Below are positions 1-8,666 of a stretch of DNA of 23,218 bases, one piece after another (the first letter of the stretch is position 1; each line of letters opens with the position of its first letter). This DNA comes from Phoronis australis. Its lineage: Eukaryota > Phoronida > Phoronidae. Both the position numbers and the translations under genes were made by a program. Under the pieces are notes generated by a model, which worked only from the letters and a program-made list of their open reading frames with translations, searched no databases and was not told where the DNA came from. The DNA lies in assembly GCA_002633005.1 (NCBI GenBank), contig NMRA01000703.1:1-23218 (forward strand), written 5' to 3'.

Positions 1-240
1 CCAATACAGTATACAGCTTTCCACCAAGGCTAGGTGATGCAAGACATTATTACTTGTTCTTTGTTGCATTATAGTTACTGGTCTTGGCTAATTATCATTT
101 TATGGCCTGGTCATCCATTCAGCCTTAAGTAGTTCCAGAGGTGGCTTATCAGCCAATTATTCACGCATGCTGACTCACAATAGAAGCCTGATAAGAGTGC
201 AGCTGAAGGTGGATAAATGCGGTGTTCCTACAGTTTCTTG
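1..240. other. No gene seen; edge of window
   Basis: I see no coding exon, RNA gene or clear repeat in this AT-rich leading stretch. It precedes the first recognisable copy of the repeat that begins near 241. Confidence 0.5.
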
Positions 241-1453
241 TTTTAGTGGATGTGTTCACGACATGAACAAAACTGCCACTAGAAGGCGCCTGAGTAGTTG
301 AAGTCCTCGAAAAATCATCATAAGCTACCATAGTAAGAACATACATGCCAAATTCCACAATCATCCTTAGAGCAGTCTGGTTGATAGAGGGCGAACGCCA
401 ATAAACAGAATCCAAAACAATAAAAATGGTCACTAGGTGGCGCAAACTACATCAAGTCCATCCGAAAATGCGATGATAGTGTCATCTCACAAACAGATGC
501 CTACTTGCCAAATTTTATGACAAGAGCAACGTGGAGTGTTGAAATGCGCCCACAAATGCATTGCAAATGGTCTGCTTTTAGGGTTACTTATTTGTATCAT
601 AAAAATGGCCACTAGATGGCGCAAAAACATGTAATCCATCCAAAAACGGGAACATTCCACATTTCATAAAAATCTGTCAAGGAACTTCAGAGAAACAAAG
701 GAAAACAGAATAACATGAAACTGCCACTAGTGGGCACAGTGTCCGTTGGATCCACCTGAAAGTCGTCGTCGTCTGTTGTTATCTTCAAATTTATACACTT
801 ATTAAATTCAATAAAGATCCTGCAGTGGGTTTAGGAGATACAACTATGGGCCAAAACAAAACTACCCCTAGGAGGCGCCACAGTAATCAGTCACCATCAT
901 CAAAGGTCGTCTTCACACTGGGAACATATATGCCAATTTTCAAATGATTTGGTTGATACAGGGATGGACACCAAAAATAAGATTTGAAAACAGCAAAAGT
1001 GGCCACTAGGTGGTGCAAAATACCTACATATTTAAAATTTAAAAAAACCTGTTGAGGACTTTTGGAGATAGAGTTAAACGTAAAAAACTAAAATTACCAC
1101 CAGGGGGCACAGCAGTAGTCAGATATGTCCGAAATACGTCGTCGTCCATAGTCAACATAATTTTCACCATCATCCTTAGAGCGGTTTGGTTGATAGAGGG
1201 GTGGATGCCAAAAAACAGGCTCGAAAACAGTAAAAATGGCCACTAGGTGGCGCAAACTACCTCGAATCCATCGGAAAACGAGAGGACAGTGTCATCTCAC
1301 TAAGAGATGCTTAAATGCCAAATTTTATGATAAGAATTGAGGACCTTAAGTTTGAAGATACACTGGTAAGCGTAAAAAACGTAAATTATGCGGTAGTCGC
1401 ATTTGTCCGAAAGTTCGCTCATGCCGTCCTATCCACGAAAGGAACATATATGC
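241..1453 (+). repeat. Diverged tandem repeat array carrying CTCF-like cores
   Basis: About five imperfect, partly rearranged copies of a unit of roughly 230-300 bp are visible. Recurrent blocks are ATATGCCAATTTT/ATGCCAAATTTTATGA, TTTGGTTGATAGAGGGGTGG, GTGTCATCTCAC, and two alternating cores. The A-type core looks like AACTACCACTAGGAGGCGCC (near 276, 724, 865, 1097). The B-type core is AATGGCCACTAGGTGGCGCA (near 430, 609, 1003, 1240). A-to-B spacing is 138-154 bp in three cases. Both cores resemble the 14-bp bilaterian CTCF core. The last copy is interrupted at 1453 by an LTR element; its continuation is found at 7487-7497 and from 13612. Short open frames inside the array are not conserved between copies and are not taken as genes. 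Confidence 0.75.
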
Positions 1454-2151
1454 TGTCAGAATATAGTCTGACAGTATTATTAGTTGTATTGTTTTGTTTT
1501 GTTATTCAGTTTGATTCGCATGACCCCTGAGTTAAGTACAATGATGAAGTAATTTGTTTACTACAGAATAGTATGGAACTTTCTAGAAGACTCTAGCATG
1601 ACAGTGATTGATGAAGTCTGGAATATTCTAGAGACTAGTACATGTTTGCAAAATGATTGGGTAGGTTCCAGAAAGTTCTGGTATGTGCTTGAATTGATGA
1701 AAAGTTCTAGAACAACACATTAGGCTATAAATACACAAGCACGGGTTTGGGTTAGTGAGTTGAGTCCAAGGAGATCAAGTCAGTTCAAGAGAAGCTCAAG
1801 TCAGTTCAAGAAAGTTAATCAGGAGAATTACAGTTGAGTTGCAGTGATAATCAGCAGTTACAGCGATAGTCAATAGAGAGCCAGCTATAGAGACAGCAGG
1901 TTATTGAATCAACGAATGTAACAGTTGCTGAACGTGTCTCAGAAGTTCATCACAAGTCAAGGCTTCGCAGCACTGGCTGGAGCATAAACAGACATTACGT
2001 CGGACGTTTTGTTTGAGTAGGCTTGTGAACGTACGGTCCGGATTAATAAAGGATTAACTTGAACCAGTCTTCAGTCAATCTTCGCACCGAAAGCTATTAG
2101 CACCGGTCTGTAACAACCTGGGCCCACCAACACACGGGGAAAAACGTGACA
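1454..2151 (+). repeat. 5' LTR of element 1 (698 bp)
   Basis: It matches 6721-7481 nearly base for base except for a roughly 63-bp duplication present only in the 3' copy. It starts with an inverted repeat, TGTCAGA-ATATAG-TCTGACA. A TATA box (CTATAAATA) lies at 1725-1733 and an AATAAA signal at 2045-2050. The GA-rich segment downstream of the TATA box (1740-1870) contains repeated AAGTCAGTTCAAGA motifs. The end is set at CA in position 2150-2151, just before the presumed primer-binding site. Confidence 0.92.
1576..1733 (+). promoter_or_regulatory. LTR promoter with heat-shock-element-like cluster
   Basis: Four arrays built from alternating GAA and TTC blocks at 2-bp spacing lie within 150 bp upstream of the TATA box. 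These are 1576-1588 (GAA-ct-TTC-ta-GAA), 1621-1633 (GAA-ta-TTC-ta-GAG), 1666-1678 (TTC-ca-GAA-ag-TTC) and 1705-1712 (TTC-ta-GAA). Inverted nGAAn blocks at this spacing are the binding pattern of heat shock factor trimers. That the LTR responds to heat is an inference; the motif pattern itself is visible. Confidence 0.6.
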
Positions 2152-2153
2152 AT

Positions 2154-2171
2154 TGGCGAGCACGCCAGTAG
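2154..2171 (+). promoter_or_regulatory. Primer-binding site of element 1 (presumed)
   Basis: TGGCGAGCACGCC starts 3 bases after the 5' LTR. A TGG start two or three bases inside the LTR is what pairing with the CCA end of a tRNA requires. I cannot say which tRNA matches. Confidence 0.5.
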
Positions 2172-2226
2172 CTTACTGACGGTAACAAGGTGTGATAAAG
2201 TGGACTGTTGGAATTAGCGACTCAAT

Positions 2227-3169
2227 ATGGAGACAAGATCTCAACTAAGAGACTTGATGGCCCTCGGGCAAGAAATGGGTCTGCAGGGAGACAATCTCAG
2301 ACAGTTTGTTGAAAAACAACAAGCTGAAGTGCGTGCTCAGGCTGAGGCTGAGGCTGAGGAGAGAAGACAAGCTCGTGAGGCTGAAGAAAGGGCGCGAGAG
2401 GCTGAACAGCACATGGAGAGAGAAAGAATGGAACACGAGAGGGCGCTAGCAGCACTGAAAGCTGAACAGGTTGCAGCGGAGGGTAGCCATGTTAGATCAA
2501 CTGGTGGTGTAAAGCCGAAGCTACCTAAGTTTGACGAAAAGCAGGACGATATGGACAACTTCCTGGAAAGGTTTGAAAGATACGCAGAGAGTCAGGGTTG
2601 GACACAGAGTGAATGGGCAATAAGTCTCAGTCCCCTGTTAACAGGTAAGGGCCTGCAGGTTTATACTAGCCTTCCTATGGCTGATGCACTAGACTATGCT
2701 ACACTCAAAAGAGCCTTGCTAAAGCGCTATGAGCTGACTGAAGAGGGTTTTCGCAGACAGTTCCGGGAAGCGAGGGCCGAAAAGGGCGAGACAGCATACC
2801 AGTTTGTTGCCCGCATACAGCGCTACCTGGACAGGTGGATCGATATGTCCGACTGTGGCAAAGACTTTGCCGAGTTGAGAGACCTGTTAGTGCGTGAGCA
2901 GTACGTTAACNGCAGTACGTTAACACTTGTACTAAGGACTTGGCCTTGTTCCTGCGAGAGCGGACACCCAAGACTGTTCCAGAGATGTTGAGCTTAGCAG
3001 AGAGATATATTGAGGCCCATGGAGTGGATATAATGAGCACCCAGTGGAAAAAGTCCCAAGAGCGACCAGTCAAGACACTGACAACCAGAGAGTCGATCAG
3101 AAGGAAAATGACCTCGCACAGGAAAGGTGTTTCTTCAGTCACAAAACTGGACACCTGGCTAGAGAATGT
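2227..3169 (+). pseudogene. gag: gag of element 1, SCAN-like capsid, frame broken
   Basis: The frame opens at ATG 2227. Residues 1-85 include a Glu/Arg/Ala-rich coiled-coil stretch (about 2320-2470). A capsid-like region follows (KPKLPKFDEKQDDMDNFLER onward, from about 2512) with the pattern FRRQFREARAEKGETAYQF, then LLVREQY, which resembles the vertebrate SCAN domain. The frame is disturbed at 2911 by a single N flanked by two identical 13-bp copies (see the entry for 2898-2924). Capsid-like coding then continues in another frame to about 3030. A second frame change precedes the zinc knuckle at 3128-3169. That knuckle reads CFFSHKTGHLAREC, with Ser in place of the second Cys of CCHC (AGT where TGT would encode Cys). 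Gag packages the element RNA; this copy cannot make an intact product as assembled. Confidence 0.85.
2898..2924. other. Ambiguous base flanked by 13-bp direct repeats (probable assembly gap)
   Basis: GCAGTACGTTAAC occurs at 2898-2910 and again at 2912-2924, separated by the only N in the window. This is the pattern left when two contigs ending in the same bases are joined by a one-base gap without merging the overlap. The extra 14 bases also account for the gag frame change at this point, which supports an artefact rather than a mutation. Confidence 0.8.
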
Positions 3170-3883
3170 CGGAAGCGGACACAAGGGATGCAACACCAAA
3201 AGTCAGCAGCGGTCAACCACCGAGGTTCCCAGAGCAAAGAGGATTCGGTGAAGCGCGCTAATCCTGAACGCGCGTTCAAAGGAATGCTGTGTCTGAAGGA
3301 GGGGTATGTCGGCACGAAGAAGGTCTCGGTATTGAGAGACACAGGCTGCACAACCATTGTGGTTCGGTCAAGTCTAGTTGAACCAGGAGATATGACCTGC
3401 CGGAAGTGGTCATGCGAGTTGGCGGACTCTACCAAGAGATGGCTGCCTGTCGCAAAGATCAACATCAAGACACCGTACTACACAGGAGAAGTGTTTGCGA
3501 TGTGCATGGAGCGTCCAGTGGCCGATTTGATTATCGGGAACGTACCTGATGCCTTGAACCCAGGAGATGTTGAGCGACAGCAGAGAGCAACAACTGCCAA
3601 CGAGGATAGTACAGGCAATAGCCTTGTGGAGAGTCCGAAAGATGACTCTCAAGAGGGTACTACTTCTCAAGAGAAGAAGCAAGTGACCTCAACTCTAGAG
3701 GGAGGAGAGGTGGCCGACATGTCGGTAAAAACAGATCCTGATGAATCCAGCAGGGAAGCGGTAGCAGTGACTACCAGGGCTCAAGCAGAGCAACAAAAGG
3801 CAGACATTAAACCGTTAGCTGTGTCTCCAACCATACAACAGGTGGGACTAAAGCAGTTCAAAGAAGCCCAGCATGAAGATTAA
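3170..3883 (+). pseudogene. Retropepsin-like protease and linker of element 1
   Basis: This runs in the same frame as the zinc knuckle (frame opening by 3044). The active-site motif VLRDTGCTT has the catalytic Asp at 3338-3340, and the downstream VADLIIGN motif (about 3519-3542) matches the hydrophobic-Gly motif of retroviral-type aspartic proteases. A hydrophilic linker rich in Ser, Glu and Asp follows, with VTTRAQAEQQ near its end, a phrase common at the protease-to-pol junction of gypsy elements. The frame ends at TAA 3881-3883; the next coding part (integrase) is in the same frame, so this is a simple nonsense break. The protease cleaves the Gag-Pol polyprotein. Confidence 0.82.
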
Positions 3884-3886
3884 TCA

Positions 3887-5356
3887 ATGAAAAAGTTATG
3901 GGAGCAAGCTGAAGCCAAAGTTAAGCGACAGACCAAAGGCAAGGGGTCATATGTGATGGAGATTCAGAGAGGAATACTCAATCGGATATTCAAGAAGAGA
4001 GATGGTGACGAGATGAAACAAGTTGTCGTGCCGAGTAGTTTACGGAAGTCCGTGATGAGGCTCTCTCATGAGTCTATACTCGGTGGACACCTCGGTGTTA
4101 GGAAGACAACTGACCGCATCACCAGCAATTTCTATTGGCCAGGAGTGGCATCAGAAGTGACCAGATTCTGCTCATCATGCGACATCTGTCAGAAGACAAT
4201 CCCAAAAGGTCGAGTGACCAAGGTAACCCTGGGAGAGATGCCTTTGATGGAGGAGCCTTTCAAAAGGATCGCGATCGATCTGATTGGCCCTATAGCTCCA
4301 GTTTCCGACAAAGGGAACAGATACATTCTCACAGTGGTAGATTTCGCTACCAGGTATCCAGAAGCAGTGGCGCTACCGAAGATTCAGACAGAGCGTTTGG
4401 CTGAAGCATTATTAGAAGTCTTCAGTAGAGTAGGGTTCCCACGAGAGATCCTGAGTGATCGTGGAACGCAGTTCACAGCGGAACTGATGAAGGAGGTCAG
4501 CAGGCTTGTGAGTGCAAAGCAGCTGTACACGACCCCTTACAATCCATGCTGTAACGGGCTCTGTGAGAGAATCAACGATGTTCTAAAGGCCATGCTGAAG
4601 AAAATGTGTCAAGAAAGATCAAAGGATTGGGACCGGTATCTGCCAGCTGTCCTATTTGCTTACCGAGAAGTCCCGCAATCAAGCACAGGATTTTCACCCT
4701 TTGAGTTGTTATACGGCAGGACAATAAAAGGTCCTATGCAAATACTGAGCGAACTCTGGACAGGAGAAGACAGCAACGACGTCCGTAATACTTACCAGTA
4801 TGTCTTCGAGCTCAGGAACCACTTAGAGGAGACCTGCGAGTTGGCTAGAAAAAACTTGTATGATGCACAGGGTATTCACAAGCATTACTATGACAAAAAG
4901 GCCAGGGATAGGCAGTTTCAAGTGGGACAAAGAGTGTTGGTATTACTTCCCACAGATCATAACAAGCTTACTCTGCAGTGGAAGGGGCCTTACGAAGTCA
5001 CGGAAAAAGTCAATCGTATGGACTACAGAATCAACATGAACAGCAAGATTAAGATCTTCCATGCCAATCTTTTCAAGGCGTATCACGAACGCGAAGCTGA
5101 CAACACCACAGGTAAAGATGAAGCGATCGGTGTGGTGTTAATTGAAGAGTGTGTGACTGACGAAGCGACCCTTCTTGATGAAGGCGGTTTAGAGTTTCGA
5201 CCGGAGGTTCACAGTGAACCTACAAGGACGTTAAGCTGTGCGATTCCAGGACGTCAGAACAACGTGAACAGGCACTACCACTTCTTTATGATTACCGTGG
5301 CATTCTTACCAACCAGCCTGGCGAGACCGATTTGGCCAGCCACGTCATCGAGTTAA
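3887..5356 (+). pseudogene. Integrase of element 1, placed before reverse transcriptase
   Basis: This is a 489-residue open stretch in the protease frame. It has an HHCC zinc domain (His61, His68, Cys98, Cys101), then the DDE core with Asp131 (RIAIDLIGP), Asp191 (ILSDRGTQF) and Glu227 (GLCERIN). The spacing between the second Asp and the Glu is exactly 35 residues. A C-terminal GPY/F-type motif is visible at QWKGPYEV (about residues 364-371). Integrase inserts the cDNA into the genome. The domain is complete to about residue 440, after which the frame diverges from the expected linker; at least one frame change lies between about 5230 and 5375, before reverse transcriptase. Its position upstream of reverse transcriptase is the Gmr1 signature. 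I see no chromodomain. Confidence 0.92.
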
Positions 5357-5897
5357 CAACAGAAAACCAGTGAGAGTGAGACGTCAGATGCCATACACCA
5401 CTCAGGACCTAGTGAAGAAGGAAGAGCAGGAGATGTTAAAGATGAACATCATTGAGCCTTCGACTTCAGCTTACAGTTCTCCTTGAGTGTTGGTGGCTAA
5501 AAAGGACGGAACCACAAGGTTCTGTGTTGACTACCGACGGCTAAATGCAGTGACCAAGTTTGACAACGAGCCCATGGGTAACCCAGAAGCTATTATGGCT
5601 AATCTGCATGGTCAACGTTTCTTCTCGAAGTTCGACTTCACGAAGGGCTACTGGCAAATTCCCATGGATGAGGTTAGTAAAGAGAAGACCGCATTTCTGA
5701 CTCCAGGAGGCTGTTACCAGTTCCGCAGAATGCCGTTTGGCTTGGTAAATTCGGCGGCCACATTCAATAGGATGATGCGAAGGATGTTGGCTGGCTCAGA
5801 GAATATCGAGCAGTATGTCAACGATGTGCTACTCCAAACCGTCACCTGGGAAGAACATCTCCGTACACTGAGAGACTTGTTTCAGAGAGTAAAATGA
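5343..5897 (+). pseudogene. Reverse transcriptase of element 1, catalytic motif mutated
   Basis: The frame (codons starting at multiples of 3) can be followed from 5343 through MNIIEPSTSAYSSP, where TGA at 5484-5486 interrupts it, then LVAKKDGTTRFCVDYRRLN. Motif A is FSKFDFTKGYWQIPM, with its Asp intact. The next conserved block is RRMPFGLVNSAATFN. The YxDD box reads YVND at 5814-5825: AAC (Asn) at 5820-5822 replaces the first metal-binding Asp. A second stop, TGA at 5895-5897, cuts the frame just before the thumb and connection region. With two stops and a lost catalytic Asp, this copy cannot support its own reverse transcription. Confidence 0.9.
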
Positions 5898-6635
5898 GTA
5901 GGCTTGACAGTAAGACCGTCAAAGTGCAGCATTGGCTATCAGGAGGTGGAGTTCCTTGGACATCAAGTTGGGACAAACAAGATAGCTATGGACGACCAAA
6001 AGCTAATGAAGTTCCAGGATGCACCAACACCATCTACTAAGACAGAAGTGCCATCATTCCTAGGGCTTGCAGGGTACTACCGAAAGTTTGTGCCTGGCTA
6101 TGCACAGATAGCCACATCATTGACAGATTTACTGAAGAAGGGACAAGCAAAGAAAGTCGTGTGGACCGATATTCATGAACAGGCATTCAAGTTAAAGCAA
6201 GTGCTCGGAAGCAGCCCGATACGGGTGCCTGACTTCACTCAGAGATTCATCGTCAGAACAGACGCGTCAAACGATGGTTTAGGGGCAGTCTTACTGCAAG
6301 AGTTTGACGATGGGATATTCCCTATTGCATATGCCAGCCGGAAGCTTAAAGAGAGTGAACGGCATTACTTTACAGAAGAGAAAGAGTGTTTAGCAATAGT
6401 GTTTGCTGTCAAGCGTTTTCAGTTTTATCTGTATGGGACAGAATTCGTGGTGCAAACCGACCACAAACCACTGGTATATATTCAGCGTTGTAAGATTGAA
6501 AGTCCCAGGGTTATGCGATGGGCTATAGCGCTGCAGAATTATAAATTCCATGTGGAGGATATCCCTGGAAAATGTAACGTTGGTGCAGACTATTTAAGTC
6601 GACTAGCAGAGCCTGTAAGTCAAGGAGCACTTTAG
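5898..6635 (+). pseudogene. RNase H region of element 1
   Basis: This continues the reverse transcriptase frame after TGA 5895-5897. The thumb and connection part includes VEFLGHQVG and SFLGLAGYYRKFVPGYA. The RNase H domain then has Asp (FIVRTDASNDGLGAVLLQE), Glu (EEKECLAIVFAVKRF) and Asp (QTDHKPLVY) in the expected order, ending in the Asp of CNVGADYLSRLAE. These acidic residues are all retained. The frame stops at 6633-6635, which is 85 bp before the 3' LTR. RNase H removes template RNA during cDNA synthesis. No further domain follows, consistent with integrase having been placed upstream. Confidence 0.9.
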
Positions 6636-6720
6636 CGGCAGATACAGCAGTAGATTATATATGCCAGATGATTTTGTGTTAGAAAATTATATAGCAATTT
6701 TCTCTTTAGCAGGGGTGTGT
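6636..6720 (+). other. Short 3' non-coding stretch of element 1 with weak purine tract
   Basis: The only purine-rich run before the 3' LTR is GCAGGGG at 6709-6715. It is followed by TGTGT rather than abutting the LTR, so the polypurine tract is either degenerate or poorly defined here. Confidence 0.4.
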
Positions 6721-7481
6721 TGTCAGAATATAGTCTGACAGTATTATTAGTTGTATTGTTTTGTTTTGTTGTTCAGTTTGATTTGCATGACCCCTGACTT
6801 AAGTACAATGATGATGTAATTTGTTTACTACAGAATAGTATGGAACTTTCTAGAAGACTGAGGTCAGAACAGTGATGATGTAATTTGTTTACCACAGTAT
6901 AGTGTGGAACTTTCTAGAAGGCTCTAGCATGACAGTGATTGATGAAGTCTGGAATATTCTAGAGACTAGTACATGTTTGTAGAATGATTGGGTAGGTTCC
7001 AGAAAGTTCTGGTATGTGCTTGAATTGATGAAAGTTCTAGAACAATGCATTAGGCTATAAATACACAAGCACGGGTTTGTGTTAGTGAGTTGAAGCCAAG
7101 GAGATCAAGTCAGTTCAAGAGAAGATCAAGTCAGTTCAAGAAAGTTAATCAGGAGAATTACAGTTGAGTTGCAGTGATAATCAGCAGTTACAGTGATAGT
7201 CAATAGAGAGCCAGCTATAGAGACAGCAGGTTATTGAATCAACGAATGTAACAGTTGCTGAACGTGTCTCAGAAGTTCATCACAAGTCAAGGCTTCGCAG
7301 TACTGGCTGGCGCATAAACAGACATTACGTCGGACGTTTTGTTTGAGTAGGCTTGTGAACGTACGGTCGGGATTAATAAAGGATTAACTCGAACCAGTGT
7401 TCAGTCAATCTTCGTACCGAAAGCTATTAGCACCGGTCTGTAACAACCTGCGCCCACCCACACACGGGGAAAAACGCGACA
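6721..7481 (+). repeat. 3' LTR of element 1 (761 bp) with extra heat-shock-like block
   Basis: This copy has the same ends as the 5' LTR. A tandem duplication of about 63 bp (within 6808-6925) adds a second GAA-ct-TTC-ta-GAA block, so this copy shows five arrays: 6843-6855, 6907-6919, 6952-6964, 6997-7009 and 7030-7042. The last is a full three-block array here (GAA-ag-TTC-ta-GAA) because the spacing is one base shorter than in the 5' LTR. The TATA box is at 7055-7063 and AATAAA at 7375-7380. The TSD copy TATGC follows at 7482-7486. Confidence 0.92.
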
Positions 7482-7486
7482 TATGC

Positions 7487-7497
7487 AAAATTTCATC
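7487..7497. repeat. 11-bp remnant of the split host repeat between the two elements
   Basis: AAAATTTCATC lies between the TSD of element 1 and element 2. It corresponds to the ATGCCAAATTTTATGA block of the upstream array, and CATC (7494-7497) is the left TSD of element 2. Confidence 0.7.
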
Positions 7498-8142
7498 TGT
7501 AACAGGAGTGCCCTGGACATAATTATGTAAGTAAGATATATGCGCCCTCTAGTGGTCATGTATGTGTATTACGTATGGAATTTTTCTATGATTTTGAGTC
7601 CTTTAGACATGGCCAAATATGGTCAGAACCTAGGAGCTATGGGCCTTGCCCTTCAGATCGTGTCTGATTGGTTGAAATTGTGTACTTAAGCTTTGTCTCT
7701 GTCAGACACGAGGAGTCCAGTAGCAGAGTTCAAGAAGCAAACATTTACACCTTCACTCACACCAAATTGCAACTGTTTGTGCAGCTTTCGGGCTCCTCCC
7801 AAACTTGGTTGCCAATAGTTTAGCCCCAGCAATTCTCGGGCTCCTCCCGAGCTTGATTGCATCTCACCTTTCGGATCTGAATAACCAAATTGCCCCGATC
7901 TTGCACACACAACTATTAATCAGCGACTGGCTTCCCCGTGTATCAGAACTGTATAAATCACAACGCTGCGATACTAAATCATGGAACAACTGGATATCTT
8001 GTAAGTGTGAAATATTGTAGTTATATATTCTTACAATATTCCTATGTATTATTCACCAACTTTTAGTTTTCAATATCACCCTCAGTCCGCACCGGGCTTG
8101 TAAAATCGGGGCGCCTTGGTCGTAGATAGTGCCCCCGTTACA
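7498..8142 (+). repeat. 5' LTR of element 2 (645 bp)
   Basis: It matches 12968-13607 with scattered substitutions and a 4-bp difference (GTAA) near 7530. A TATA box (TATAAA) is at 7952-7957. The AATAAA signal seen in the 3' LTR reads AATATT here. An internal pair of TCGGGCTCCTCCC blocks (near 7787 and 7838) is shared by both LTRs. GCGCCCTCTAGTGG at 7542-7555 is, on the minus strand, a CTCF-like core. Confidence 0.92.
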
Positions 8143-8143
8143 C

Positions 8144-8162
8144 TGGTGCGCGTGGCCCGCGG
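8144..8162 (+). promoter_or_regulatory. Primer-binding site of element 2 (presumed)
   Basis: TGGTGCGCGTGGCCCGCGG begins one base after the 5' LTR end, the position expected for pairing with the CCA end of a tRNA. The tRNA was not identified. Confidence 0.55.
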
Positions 8163-8666
8163 ATATGTGCGAGTGATGTTGAAAAGCAGTAAAATAAATT
8201 AATTAACTCACATAGCAAACGTCTGTTGAAGGTTGCGTGTTCAAAGTTCGCAAAACGTAATAGTAGCGACATTGAACACATTTTTGTCAATACTCCCGAG
8301 TTGATTTTCCGTTGAGGTTTCACTAAATACCCTTGTTGATTATCAATTCACAACTTGTCGTGTATTGCTGTTAACTTCCATGGATAACCTTGCTTTCGCG
8401 AAACTTGCAATATTCAGGTGGCGATAGCTTGAATGTGGGAAGTAATGTCCACTTGTTGCCCAATTAATATTTTCTAGAAGTAGATTCATGTCTGTTGACG
8501 CTCTGTTGTTAGGCTACTCCATTCGTCTTCGGTTACTGTTGTCTGGTGTACTCCACGTATTCAGGACACGTTTTAATGGTTTCAGTTACTGAGAGTATCA
8601 TCTACTGACCTCAGGCTCAGTTCTATACGTTACATTTGCTGATTTCATCGAATTCCATAATCCAAA
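8163..8666 (+). other. Untranslated leader of element 2
   Basis: No coding frame with recognisable content lies between the primer-binding site and the gag ATG. Length and position fit a packaging/leader region of a gypsy element. Confidence 0.55.

Larger units (their letters stand above)
1454..7481 (+). mobile_element. Gmr1-like Ty3/gypsy LTR retrotransposon (element 1), decayed
   Basis: The element is bounded by two LTRs that begin TGTCAGA and end GACA, and by a 5-bp target duplication TATGC at 1449-1453 and 7482-7486. The internal order is gag, zinc knuckle, protease, integrase, reverse transcriptase, RNase H. Integrase upstream of reverse transcriptase is the Ty1/copia-like order, but the protein sequences are Ty3/gypsy-like; this combination is the hallmark of the Gmr1 group. 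No env frame is present: RNase H ends 85 bp before the 3' LTR. The coding region is dead. It has frame changes in gag and between integrase and reverse transcriptase, stops at 3881-3883, 5484-5486 and 5895-5897, an altered zinc knuckle (Cys to Ser) and an altered YxDD motif (Asp to Asn). Confidence 0.93.

Noticed and set aside
1052-1530. Open plus-strand frames in the upstream repeat array and LTR edge (1052-1246, 1315-1530)
   Set aside because: They are not conserved between repeat copies, and the second runs into the LTR; no protein features.
6636-6720. env gene between RNase H and the 3' LTR of element 1
   Set aside because: Only 85 bp are available. Element 2 likewise has only 272 non-coding bp after pol.
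7686-8020. Paired frames on both strands in the element 2 LTRs (also 13151-13485)
   Set aside because: They recur only because the LTR is duplicated; they overlap the promoter and TATA box and match no protein family I know.
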